Positions 18,255 to 26,809 of a stretch of DNA of 64,000 nucleotides are shown here, piece after piece (the stretch's first letter is position 1; each line of letters opens with the position of its first letter). The position numbers and the translations under genes were made by a program. The stretch covers positions 417,440 through 481,439 of the forward strand of contig DGNS01000015.1 in assembly GCA_002389045.1 (NCBI GenBank), written 5' to 3'. The notes under the pieces were generated by a model. It was given only the letters and a program-made list of their open reading frames with translations. It was not told the origin of the DNA and made no database searches. The DNA comes from Thiotrichaceae bacterium UBA4486. Its GTDB lineage: Bacteria; Pseudomonadota; Gammaproteobacteria; Eutrophobiales; Eutrophobiaceae.

Positions 18255-19025
18255 TTATAAAATACAACAATGCAAAACAAATCGCACGTTATCCCTGCAC
18301 TGCAGCGGTCGCGCCGAGCTGTCGGGTTGTTCCATGAAACGGATGGTAAAGCGGTGTTTGCCGCCGCTGATTTCCGGATAAAAGCGGCTCTCCGGCGGTA
18401 TCACAACACGCACCAGGTGACATGAGAGATTGCTGTCAAAAGGTTTCTGGAAAAAACCGTTTTCCGCTTCCTCGCTGGTGGGGACGGTGCTGTTACGGAT
18501 CATGTGCAGGGATAAGGAAATACCCTCCTGGATGACCTGCAGGTCACTGCCCAGATGATTGATAACCATGACCCGATCATTGTGCGGCCGGTTCAGCCAG
18601 TGATGAAAGCCGGGTAAATCGAAACTGCATGACCCGCCCGGTATACTGCTTCTTTGTTTCACCGAGTTCATCAGTTCACTCTGGCGGATCAACTGCCCCG
18701 GCTGACAGGCCTTGTCTTTCAGTTTTACCAGCAAGCCGTTAATTCTTTCGAGGATGGAATCGAGTCGTTGCGGATCCACCCCGGGATTACGCCGTAATCC
18801 CTCAAGTGTGGATGCATGCCGCTCGAGTTCCTTGATCAGTTCGCTCTTGATGTCGGATCGGGACAGCAGATCGGTGATGTTAAGAAGACTTGTCATGGCA
18901 TCGCGGGTGTCCCACTCGCTGCTGCCGGTGACCCGGTAATTCAGGGCATCAAACAGATACTCCAGCCGCAGGAAAGTGCGTACTCGCTCGTTCAGTGGCT
19001 GTTCGTAGATAATATCGTCTGTCAC
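18255..19025 (-). CDS. zapD: Z-ring cross-linking protein ZapD
   Basis: ZapD bundles FtsZ protofilaments by binding the FtsZ C-terminal peptide. The 256-residue product begins with the family-typical IIYEQPLNERVRTFLRLEYLF and has the helical domain followed by the beta domain (FDLPGFHHWLN, HLVRVVIP). The FtsZ tail it would bind is intact in this window. It lies between coaE and yacG, as is usual. Confidence 0.93.
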   Translation of the reverse strand: MTDDIIYEQPLNERVRTFLRLEYLFDALNYRVTGSSEWDTRDAMTSLLNITDLLSRSDIKSELIKELERHASTLEGLRRNPGVDPQRLDSILERINGLLVKLKDKACQPGQLIRQSELMNSVKQRSSIPGGSCSFDLPGFHHWLNRPHNDRVMVINHLGSDLQVIQEGISLSLHMIRNSTVPTSEEAENGFFQKPFDSNLSCHLVRVVIPPESRFYPEISGGKHRFTIRFMEQPDSSARPLQCRDNVRFVLHCCIL

Positions 19026-19103
19026 CTGGTGCCTCGGAAGCCGGTAAAATGCGCAATTGTCACCCAGTTACGGCTGACTGGCAAATTACGGAATGTGAAC
19101 TTG

Positions 19104-19718
19104 TTACTGATTCGCTGAGGCCGCCATGGCCCGGTAGCGGCTATCCAGGTCTGCTACCTGTTGTACAAGGTAGCTGATATCCCGGTCATTACGAATGATG
19201 TCATCGGCTTTAGCCAGCCTTCGTTCACGAGTGACCTGGGTGGCCATAATACTCATAATGTCATCACGGTCGGTGTTATCCCTGATTATGGCCCTTTGTA
19301 TCTGATCCTCTTCATCACAGTCAACTGCCAGTACACGATCAACATGTCGCTCGCCACCGGTTTCCAACAGCAGTGGAATTGCGATGATGCAGTAGGCAGA
19401 ATCGATCGTGGCAATCCTGTTTTCAATTTCATTGTATACGAGCGGGTGCAGGATACTTTCGAGGGCCTGCTTTTTTTCCGGATCGGAAAAAACCAGTTGC
19501 CGCATCCGCTTTCTGTCTAGCGTGCCGGATGCGCCGGCTATATCCCTGCCGAAAAACTCAAGTACTGCCTTGTATCCCGGCTGACCGGGTTCGACGAGTT
19601 CGTGGGCAATGTCATCGGCGTCAATGACTGTAACACCCTGTTGATGAAACAGCCCGGCAACAGTGGTTTTGCCGGAACCGATTCCCCCGGTCAGGCCGAC
19701 ACGAAACGGGCGGTTCAC
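19104..19718 (-). CDS. coaE: Dephospho-CoA kinase
   Basis: CoaE phosphorylates dephospho-CoA in the last step of CoA synthesis. The P-loop GLTGGIGSGKTT is followed by VIDADDIAHELVEPGQPGY, and IPLLLETGGE is visible further on. I take GTG 19718, whose GTGA overlaps the pilD stop, giving 204 residues. A TTG at 19733 could add five residues. The family order pilD-coaE-zapD-yacG is conserved. Confidence 0.94.
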   Translation of the reverse strand: MNRPFRVGLTGGIGSGKTTVAGLFHQQGVTVIDADDIAHELVEPGQPGYKAVLEFFGRDIAGASGTLDRKRMRQLVFSDPEKKQALESILHPLVYNEIENRIATIDSAYCIIAIPLLLETGGERHVDRVLAVDCDEEDQIQRAIIRDNTDRDDIMSIMATQVTRERRLAKADDIIRNDRDISYLVQQVADLDSRYRAMAASANQ

Positions 19719-20590
19719 GCGCCGTTTGACCAAAGCAGATACTGATTGGTGATTGCCGGTCCCCAGATCAGTGCAATCCAGCCGGCAACAGCGATGTAGG
19801 GACCAAAAGGAATCGACTGGGAGCGTTCATGCCGGGTCAGTACAATCAAGCTGATGCCGACGATGGCGCCAACCATGGATGAGAGAATAATAATTAACGG
19901 CAACATCTGCCATCCCAGCCAGGCGCCGAGCATGGCCAGCAGTTTAAAGTCGCCGTACCCCATGCCTTCCTTGCCGGTGGTGAATTTAAACAGAATATAT
20001 ATTGACCAGAAGGCCAGGTAACCGGCCACCGCACCGATCAGCGAAGAATGTAAATCGGTGAACAGGCCGAACATATTGGCGATGAGCCCGAGCCATAACA
20101 GGGGCAGGGTTATATCATCCGGTAACAGCTGGTGATCCATGTCGATCAGGGTCAGGCAGATCAAGGCCCAGGATAACAGCATGGCCAGGACGGCCTGCAG
20201 GCTGACGCCGAATTTCCAGGCCACGATAACTGCAACAGCCGCACTGGTTAATTCAACCAGCGGATAACGCGGCGAGATCCTGGCGGCACAGGCCGAGCAC
20301 CGTCCTCTCAAAAAAAGGTAACTGATAACAGGTATGTTCTCGATCGCCTTGATGCGGTGACCACAGTGAGGACAGTTTGAACGCGGATGGCTCAGACTGA
20401 GCGGGGATTCGGATTGATCAGCGTTCTCGATTTCGAGCAGTTCACAACATTGCTGCCGCCATTCTGCAAACATCATCAGCGGCAGTCGATGGATCACGAC
20501 GTTGAGAAAACTGCCAAAGGCCAGGCCGACAACAGCTACGGTGACAAGATACAGGGGAGGCCAGGCTTCAAGGGTGGCGATAAATGTCAT
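19715..20590 (-). CDS. pilD: Type IV prepilin peptidase / N-methyltransferase
   Basis: PilD is the inner-membrane aspartyl protease that removes the prepilin leader after Gly and methylates the new N-terminus. The 291-residue protein has the zinc-binding cytoplasmic loop with C73, C76, C98 and C101. The two catalytic aspartates lie in LIDMDHQLLPDD (about D150-D152) and GYGDFKLL (D214), and there are about eight membrane segments. It should process the PilA encoded at 42.9 kb and the pseudopilins of this cell. Confidence 0.96.
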   Translation of the reverse strand: MTFIATLEAWPPLYLVTVAVVGLAFGSFLNVVIHRLPLMMFAEWRQQCCELLEIENADQSESPLSLSHPRSNCPHCGHRIKAIENIPVISYLFLRGRCSACAARISPRYPLVELTSAAVAVIVAWKFGVSLQAVLAMLLSWALICLTLIDMDHQLLPDDITLPLLWLGLIANMFGLFTDLHSSLIGAVAGYLAFWSIYILFKFTTGKEGMGYGDFKLLAMLGAWLGWQMLPLIIILSSMVGAIVGISLIVLTRHERSQSIPFGPYIAVAGWIALIWGPAITNQYLLWSNGA

Positions 20591-20667
20591 TGTATGAAAC
20601 TCATGCGGTCAGTCGCCGGCTCACGCAACCCGGATAGCACGGTGTGGACGGTGAACGGGTTTAGCGG

Positions 20668-21891
20668 CTAGACCACCGCACCCATCTTGAAGATTGGCAG
20701 ATACATGCCGACGACAATGCCACCGATGACTACACCGAGGAATGCCATGATCATGGGTTCAAGCAGACTGGTCAGCGCTTCAACGGCATCGTCCACTTCC
20801 TGCTCATACCAGTCAGCCACCTTGCCAAGCATGGTGTCAATGGCGCCGGATTCCTCACCGATAGCCACCATCTGTACCACCATGTTCGGAAACAGTCCGG
20901 TGTCACGCATCGCTGATTGCAACTGGGTACCGGTGGAGATCTCGTCACGCATTCTCATGACCGCGTCGTAGTAAATGATATTACCGCAGGCGCCGGCAAC
21001 CGAGGTCATGGCTTCAACCAGCGGTGTGCCCGCGGCGAACATGGTTTCCAGGGTGCGTGCATAACGGGCGATGGCGGACTTTTCCAGGATCATGCCGACG
21101 ACCGGAATTTTCAGCGATATGCGATCCAGAAAATGGGCGAATGCCTTGGATCGTTTCTTGCCCTCAATAAAGGCAAATATTACTGCGATGATTGCGCCGA
21201 AGAGAATGTACCAGTTGCCCACGAACCACTGCGAGGTATCGATGAGAAACTGTGTCAGCGCCGGCAGGTCGGCTCCGAAACCCGCAAACAGATCCTGGAA
21301 CTGTGGAATAACAAAGATCATCAGGATGGTGACAATGATGAATGCCACCACGATAACCGCGGCAGGATAGAACAGAGCGGATTTGATCTTGGATTTCAGG
21401 GCCTCGGTTTTTTCCATATAGGTGGCCAGCTTGTGCAGTATGGCCTCGAGAATACCGGCGTGTTCGCCGGCCTGAATCAGGTTGCAGTACAGGTCATTGA
21501 AATATAAAGGATGCTTACGTAATGCATCGGTCAGGTTATTACCGGCCTCGACATCGGACTTGATACTCAGTATCAGTTCCTGCATGCCTGCATTTTCATG
21601 GCCGCGACCGACAATCTCGAAGGCCTGTACCAGTGGTACGCCCGAGGACATCATGGTCGCCAACTGTCGGCTGAACACGGTGATATCCTTGGGTGTGATT
21701 TTTTTCTTGCCGCCTCCGCCAAGCAGTGGTTTGGGTTTTTTCTTGACCTTCAGCGGTTTGATGCCCTGGCGTCGCAAGGTGGCCTTGATGAGCGCATCGC
21801 TCTGTCCGGACATCTCGCCCTTGACGCGTTTGCCCTGTTTGTCGGTGCCTTCCCAGACAAACATGTCTTTTTTGACTGCAGCTTCTGCCAT
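20668..21891 (-). CDS. pilC: Type IV pilus inner-membrane platform protein PilC
   Basis: PilC is the polytopic platform that couples the PilB and PilT motors to pilin insertion. The 407-residue protein carries two T2SSF domains: the first starts near ITVFSRQLATMMSSGVPLVQAFEIV, the second near ARYARTLETMFAAGTPLVEAM. There are three membrane spans, and the C-terminus is GIVVGMYLPIFKMGAVV. It is seven bases downstream of pilB and 77 bp upstream of pilD. Confidence 0.96.
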   Translation of the reverse strand: MAEAAVKKDMFVWEGTDKQGKRVKGEMSGQSDALIKATLRRQGIKPLKVKKKPKPLLGGGGKKKITPKDITVFSRQLATMMSSGVPLVQAFEIVGRGHENAGMQELILSIKSDVEAGNNLTDALRKHPLYFNDLYCNLIQAGEHAGILEAILHKLATYMEKTEALKSKIKSALFYPAAVIVVAFIIVTILMIFVIPQFQDLFAGFGADLPALTQFLIDTSQWFVGNWYILFGAIIAVIFAFIEGKKRSKAFAHFLDRISLKIPVVGMILEKSAIARYARTLETMFAAGTPLVEAMTSVAGACGNIIYYDAVMRMRDEISTGTQLQSAMRDTGLFPNMVVQMVAIGEESGAIDTMLGKVADWYEQEVDDAVEALTSLLEPMIMAFLGVVIGGIVVGMYLPIFKMGAVV

Positions 21892-21897
21892 GTTGCT

Positions 21898-23616
21898 TTA
21901 CTCGACGGTGACCCGGTTGACTTCGGTCAGACTGGTGATGCCCGCCCTGACTTTGGCCAGGCCGGATTTACGGATGTCCCAGATCCCCTCGGAGGCGGCC
22001 TGGTCAGCCAGCTGTACGGCGTTGGCGCCCTCGATGATCAGGCGTTTGGTGGCATCGGAAATGGGCATGACCTGGTAGATGCCGGCGCGGCCCTTGTAGC
22101 CGCTGGGGCAGTCCTCGCCGCCATCACCGGGACCGAAGACGGTAAAGCCCTCCTCGATTTCCTCCTCGGTGAAACCCTCTTCCAGAAGCGCTTCCCTGGG
22201 CATGTCGATAGGCACCTTGTAATCCGGATGCAATCTCCGGCACAACCTCTGGCCGGTGATGAGATTGATACTGGTGGCCACGGCGAAGGCCTGAATACCC
22301 ATGTCCTGCAGACGTGTCAGTGTCTGCGGTGCATCGTTGGTGTGCAGTGTTGACATAACCATATGGCCGGTCTGCGCTGCCTTGACGGCGATGGATCCGG
22401 TTTCGACATCGCGAATCTCGCCGACCAGGATGATGTCCGGGTCCTGACGCAGGAAGGCTTTCAGCGCCTTCGGAAAAGTCATGCCGGTGCGCTCGTCGAC
22501 CTGCACCTGGTTGACGCCGGGCAGGTTGATTTCCACCGGGTCTTCGGCGGTGGAAATGTTGATATCCGACTGGTTCAGGATATTAATGCCGGTATACAAC
22601 GACACGGTTTTACCACTGCCCGTGGGTCCAGTGACCAGGAACATGCCATAGGGTTTGTGCAGGTTGGTGAGAAACAGTTCTTTCTGGAAATCCTCGTAGC
22701 CCAGTTGATCGATTTGCAGGGCGGCGGCATCGGAATCCAGGATACGCATCACCGTTTTTTCACCGAACAGTGTCGGGCAGGTACTGACGCGAAAGTCGAT
22801 GGCCTTGGTCTTGGACAGTTTCAGTTTGATGCGGCCGTCCTGGGGTACACGGCGTTCGGATACATCGAGACGGGACATGACCTTGATACGGGCGGCGATC
22901 TTGGCGGAAAGGCTTAACGGCGGTTTGGCGACTTCTTCCAGCACACCATCGATACGAAAACGCACCCGGTAGTATTTTTCATAGGGCTCAAAGTGCAAAT
23001 CCGAGGCGCCCTTCTTGATCGAATCCAGCAACACTTTGTTGACGAAACGTACCACCGGCGCATCGTCGACATCACCATCATCCTGTTCCTTCTCCTGATC
23101 TTCGGCCACTTCCAGATCATCAAGGTCTTCGAAGTCATCGTCATCCATGTCACCCAGGCCGCCTTCGGCTTCTTCCAGCGCCTTGTCAATAGCCTTGACC
23201 AGCTTGTCGTCCTCGACGGTAATAGCTTCCGTGGTCAGCCCCACGGCAAACTTGATTTCGTCCAGGGCAGCCAGATTGGTCGGATCCGATAGAGCGACAT
23301 AAAGGCGGTTGCCGCGCTTGAACAGGGGCAGGGCGTGATGCTTTTTGATGAGGTCATCTTTAAGCAGTTTTATGGTATCGACATCAATTTCAAATGTACT
23401 CAGATCCACCAGCGGGGCGCCGAATTCCTGTGAGGCAGCGAGGGCGATCTTGTCGCTGGGAGCAAGTTTGTTCTCGACCAGGTAGGAAACAAACGGTTGT
23501 TTTTTCTTCAGGGCGCCCTGAAAGGCGTCCTGGGCGGCGGTTTCTTCCAGCAGGCCATCAATAACCAGCTTGCGCGCCAGACCGCTGAGGTTGACTTTGT
23601 TCGTTGATACTGCCAT
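21898..23616 (-). CDS. pilB: Type IV pilus extension ATPase PilB
   Basis: PilB is the hexameric ATPase that powers pilus extension. The 572-residue protein has the N-terminal T2SSE/MshEN domain, a very acidic linker (about residues 152-186), and Walker A GPTGSGKT (330-337). The Asp box begins around AEDPVE, and the Walker B region is DPDIILVGEIRD. The C-terminal zinc tetracysteine common in PilB is degraded: only C459 and C503 remain, with His at 463 and Gly where another Cys is expected. It is the first gene of pilB-pilC-pilD. Confidence 0.95.
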   Translation of the reverse strand: MAVSTNKVNLSGLARKLVIDGLLEETAAQDAFQGALKKKQPFVSYLVENKLAPSDKIALAASQEFGAPLVDLSTFEIDVDTIKLLKDDLIKKHHALPLFKRGNRLYVALSDPTNLAALDEIKFAVGLTTEAITVEDDKLVKAIDKALEEAEGGLGDMDDDDFEDLDDLEVAEDQEKEQDDGDVDDAPVVRFVNKVLLDSIKKGASDLHFEPYEKYYRVRFRIDGVLEEVAKPPLSLSAKIAARIKVMSRLDVSERRVPQDGRIKLKLSKTKAIDFRVSTCPTLFGEKTVMRILDSDAAALQIDQLGYEDFQKELFLTNLHKPYGMFLVTGPTGSGKTVSLYTGINILNQSDINISTAEDPVEINLPGVNQVQVDERTGMTFPKALKAFLRQDPDIILVGEIRDVETGSIAVKAAQTGHMVMSTLHTNDAPQTLTRLQDMGIQAFAVATSINLITGQRLCRRLHPDYKVPIDMPREALLEEGFTEEEIEEGFTVFGPGDGGEDCPSGYKGRAGIYQVMPISDATKRLIIEGANAVQLADQAASEGIWDIRKSGLAKVRAGITSLTEVNRVTVE

Positions 23617-24075
23617 GGCAATTTAACTATTTTTTCCAGTAACGACAGTTAGTAACGGATTATACGGGAGAAAAGTCCGGCTACCATAGTGTTTCACGGA
23701 CAATTTTTCCCCATTCCTGCCCCAGATGTGATGGCGATAACAAAGATCCATTGTTCGCGACTGCCCCATGAATCGATTAAAGCAGACATATTCAGTAAAT
23801 TCAATTATTTATGTCAAGCATTCTAGAAAATATAGCATGTGTCCGCGAAGGGTTCCGGTTCTGTGCATCATTTATGCGTGCGGCAGCACCGCGAGAGCAG
23901 CTGGTAGCGAGGTCACCCGGGGTGACGACCGTTAATTTAATCGATTGCAGTAAGGTTCGAAAAAGGCGGTCGGGCTTGCTGTTTAATGCTGATTTTCAAC
24001 GGCTTATTTTGACACCAATGATGGCCGGTACTTCCGGTGTACTGGCACAGATTCCCGGGGCATTGAGATGGCTCA
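23617..24075. other. 459-bp gap between clpB end and pilB start
   Basis: I see no convincing gene here. On the minus strand a TATAAT -10-like hexamer (plus-strand ATTATA at 23659-23664) lies about 40 bp before pilB, but it lacks a good -35. A TTGACA hexamer (plus TGTCAA at 23812-23817) lies further up with only poor -10 matches. Small hairpins are present at about 23909-23923 (GTCACC/GGTGAC) and 24025-24045 (CCGGTAC/GTACTGG). Neither is followed by a T-run, so they are not clear terminators. Confidence 0.4.
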
Positions 24076-26667
24076 TCAGGCGGCGTTGGCCTCGAGCGTC
24101 ACAAAATGAATGGCGCCATCGGCGAGATCGGCGCGGATGGTCTCTCCCGACTTGAAATCGCCGGCAAGAATGGCCCGGGCCAGCGGCGATTCGAGTTGCA
24201 CCTGGATCGCACGTTTCAGAGGCCGTGCCCCGTACACCGGGTCGAAACCGGTGCGTCCGAGAAATTCCAGGGTCTCTTCCGGTACTTCCAGCGAGATTTC
24301 CTGATCCTGCAGGCGTTGCTGTACACGTCGGATCTGGATGCGGGTAATGGCCTTGATCTGCTCGGACTGCAGGGCATGGAATACAACCAGGTCATCGATG
24401 CGGTTGATGAACTCCGGGCGGAAGTGTTGCGAGACCACGCCCATGACCACTTCTTTCATGGCCTGGTAATCCTTTTCATCGGACATCATCTGGATCTGAT
24501 CCGAGCCCAGGTTGGAAGTCATGACGATCACGGTATTCCTGAAATCAACCGTGCGGCCATGACTGTCGGTGAGGCGGCCGTCATCAAGTACCTGCAACAG
24601 GACGTTAAAGACATCGGCATGGGCTTTTTCCACTTCGTCCAGCAGGATCAGGCTGTAGGGCTTGCGGCGTACGGCCTCGGTCAGATAACCGCCTTCTTCA
24701 TAACCGATATAACCCGGGGGGGCGCCGATCAAACGGGCGACCGAATGCTTCTCCATGAATTCGGACATGTCGATGCGCACCATGGCCTCTTCCGTATCGA
24801 ACAGGAATTCTGCCAGCGCCTTGCACAACTCGGTCTTGCCGACACCGGTGGGACCGAGAAACAGGAACGAGCCGTTGGGACGATCCGGGTCCGACAGTCC
24901 CGCGCGGGAACGGCGGATGGCATCGGCGACGGCGTTGATGGCCTCGTCCTGGCCGATAACACGCTGGTGCAGGGCGGTTTCCATTTTCAGTAACTTGTCC
25001 CGCTCACCTTCGAGCATCTTGGCGACCGGGATGCCGGTCCACTTCGAGACCACTTCGGCAATTTCACTTTCCGTGACCTTGTTACGCAGCAGTTTCAGAT
25101 CCTGCGATTCGACCTCGGTGGCGGCGGCAAGCTGTTTTTCCAGTTCCGGAATGATGCCGTACTGCAATTCGGACATGCGGTTAAGATCACCGGCGCGCTG
25201 CGCGGTTTCGAAATCCAGCCGGGCGCGTTCGAGTTTTTCCTTGACCGAATGCGTGCCCTGCAGGGCCGCTTTTTCGGCCACCCAGATTTCCTCGAGATCG
25301 GAATACTCGCGTTCGGTTTCGGCGATCTGCGCTTCCAGATCGGCGAGGCGTTTTTTCGAGGCCTCGTCGGTTTCCTTTTTCAGCGCCTCGCGTTCAATCT
25401 TCATCTGGATCAGGCGGCGTTCCAGGCGATCCATGCTTTCCGGTTTGGAATCGATCTCGATACTGATGCGGCTGGCGGATTCATCGATCAGGTCGATGGC
25501 CTTGTCCGGCAACTGGCGATCGGTAATGTAACGATGTGACAACGTGGCTGCGGCGACGATGGCCGGGTCGGTGATCTGGACATTGTGATGCACCTCGTAA
25601 CGCTCCTTCAGGCCGCGCAGTATGGCGATGGTGTCCTCGACGGACGGCTCGTCCACCAGTACTTTCTGGAAGCGCCGTTCCAGCGCCGCGTCCTTCTCGA
25701 TGTTGTCACGGTATTCATTCAGGGTCGTGGCGCCGACACAGTGCAGTTCGCCGCGTGCCAGTGCCGGTTTCAGCATGTTGCCGGCGTCCATGGCGCCCTC
25801 GGCCTTGCCGGCGCCGACCATGGTATGAACTTCGTCGATGAACAGGATGATCTGGCCTTCCTGCTTGGCGAGATCGTTGAGAACCGCCTTCAGGCGTTCC
25901 TCGAATTCACCGCGAAACTTGGCGCCGGCAATCAATGCGCCCATGTCCAGCGCCAGCAGACGCTTGCCTTTGAGCGAATCGGGCACTTCGTGATTGATAA
26001 TGCGCTGGGCCAGTCCCTCGACGATGGCGGTCTTGCCGACTCCGGGCTCACCGATCAGCACCGGGTTATTCTTGGTGCGCCGTTGCAACACCTGGATAGT
26101 ACGGCGGATCTCGTCATCGCGTCCGATGACCGGATCCAGCTTGCCTGCCTCGGCGCGGGCGGTCAGATCGATGGTGTATTTTTCCAGCGCCTGGCGGTTT
26201 TCCTCGGCGTTGGGATCCTGTACCGAGGCGCCGCCGCGGATGTTATCGATGGCCTTTTCCAGGCTGTCTTTACTGGCACCGCAGTCCCGCAACAGCTTGC
26301 CGAGCGCACTCTTGTCTTCCAGTAACGCCAGCAGGAACAGTTCGCTGGAAATGTACTGGTCCTGGCGCTGCTGGGCATTTTTGTCACAGAGATTGAGGGT
26401 GCGTTCGAGATCGCGTGAGATCATCACCTCTCCGCCGGTACCGGACACCTGCGGCAGACTGTCGATCAGCTTGTTCAGGCCGGACCGAAGCGCGGCCACA
26501 TTGACACCGGCCTGGGCCAGCATATGCTGTACGCTGCTACCATCCTGGTTTAACAGCGCTGCGAGAACATGCGCCGGTTCGATGTATTGATGGTCACGGC
26601 CGAGCGCCAGGCTCTGGGCATCGGCCAGCGCCATCTGGAATTTGGTAGTCAGTTTGTCTGCCCGCAA
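24076..26667 (-). CDS. clpB: Disaggregase chaperone ClpB
   Basis: ClpB is the Hsp100 AAA+ hexamer that rescues aggregated proteins together with DnaK. The 863-residue protein has the N-terminal Clp repeat domain and a first Walker A GEPGVGKTA. A long coiled-coil M domain (about 410-525) distinguishes it from ClpA. The second Walker A is GPTGVGKTE. Translation appears to start at TTG (26667), preceded by AGGAGAG five bases upstream, and the N-terminus MRADKLTTKFQ matches the family there. A sigma32-like promoter lies just upstream. Confidence 0.97.
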   Translation of the reverse strand: MRADKLTTKFQMALADAQSLALGRDHQYIEPAHVLAALLNQDGSSVQHMLAQAGVNVAALRSGLNKLIDSLPQVSGTGGEVMISRDLERTLNLCDKNAQQRQDQYISSELFLLALLEDKSALGKLLRDCGASKDSLEKAIDNIRGGASVQDPNAEENRQALEKYTIDLTARAEAGKLDPVIGRDDEIRRTIQVLQRRTKNNPVLIGEPGVGKTAIVEGLAQRIINHEVPDSLKGKRLLALDMGALIAGAKFRGEFEERLKAVLNDLAKQEGQIILFIDEVHTMVGAGKAEGAMDAGNMLKPALARGELHCVGATTLNEYRDNIEKDAALERRFQKVLVDEPSVEDTIAILRGLKERYEVHHNVQITDPAIVAAATLSHRYITDRQLPDKAIDLIDESASRISIEIDSKPESMDRLERRLIQMKIEREALKKETDEASKKRLADLEAQIAETEREYSDLEEIWVAEKAALQGTHSVKEKLERARLDFETAQRAGDLNRMSELQYGIIPELEKQLAAATEVESQDLKLLRNKVTESEIAEVVSKWTGIPVAKMLEGERDKLLKMETALHQRVIGQDEAINAVADAIRRSRAGLSDPDRPNGSFLFLGPTGVGKTELCKALAEFLFDTEEAMVRIDMSEFMEKHSVARLIGAPPGYIGYEEGGYLTEAVRRKPYSLILLDEVEKAHADVFNVLLQVLDDGRLTDSHGRTVDFRNTVIVMTSNLGSDQIQMMSDEKDYQAMKEVVMGVVSQHFRPEFINRIDDLVVFHALQSEQIKAITRIQIRRVQQRLQDQEISLEVPEETLEFLGRTGFDPVYGARPLKRAIQVQLESPLARAILAGDFKSGETIRADLADGAIHFVTLEANAA

Positions 26668-26704
26668 GGTATCTCTCCTGAAAAAAAGTATTGAATTCTT
26701 ACCC

Positions 26705-26733
26705 TAGATGAGGCCGGGCCGGTCAATATCAAG
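26705..26733 (-). promoter_or_regulatory. Heat-shock (sigma32-type) promoter of clpB
   Basis: Reading the minus strand, CTTGATA (-35, plus-strand positions up to 26733) is followed by about 13 bp and then CCTCATCTA (-10, plus 26705-26713). This is close to the sigma32 consensus CTTGAAA...CCCCATnTA. It lies about 40-65 bp before the TTG start of clpB, leaving a short leader of about 30 bases. Confidence 0.65.
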
Positions 26734-26786
26734 CCTGTATCGAATTTGTATGCCGCGGGAGTCAAATCGGCCGCTAATCACCTATC

Positions 26787-26809
26787 ACTAATAGCTAATA
26801 GCTATTAGT
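26787..26809. repeat. AT-rich hairpin with tandem TAATAGC units after the dehydrogenase gene
   Basis: ACTAATAG (26787-26794) and CTATTAGT (26802-26809) form a perfect 8-bp stem around another CTAATAG copy. The stem abuts the stop codon of the minus-strand dehydrogenase gene. It has no T-run, so terminator function is uncertain. Confidence 0.35.

Noticed and set aside
24041..24060. TGGCACAG as a possible sigma54 -24 element
   Set aside because: No GC at the required -12 spacing, and the orientation points into the clpB 3' end.
23811..24155. Plus-strand open frame of about 114 codons in the pilB-clpB gap
   Set aside because: No recognisable family, odd composition, no ribosome site, and it runs into the 3' end of clpB on the opposite strand.
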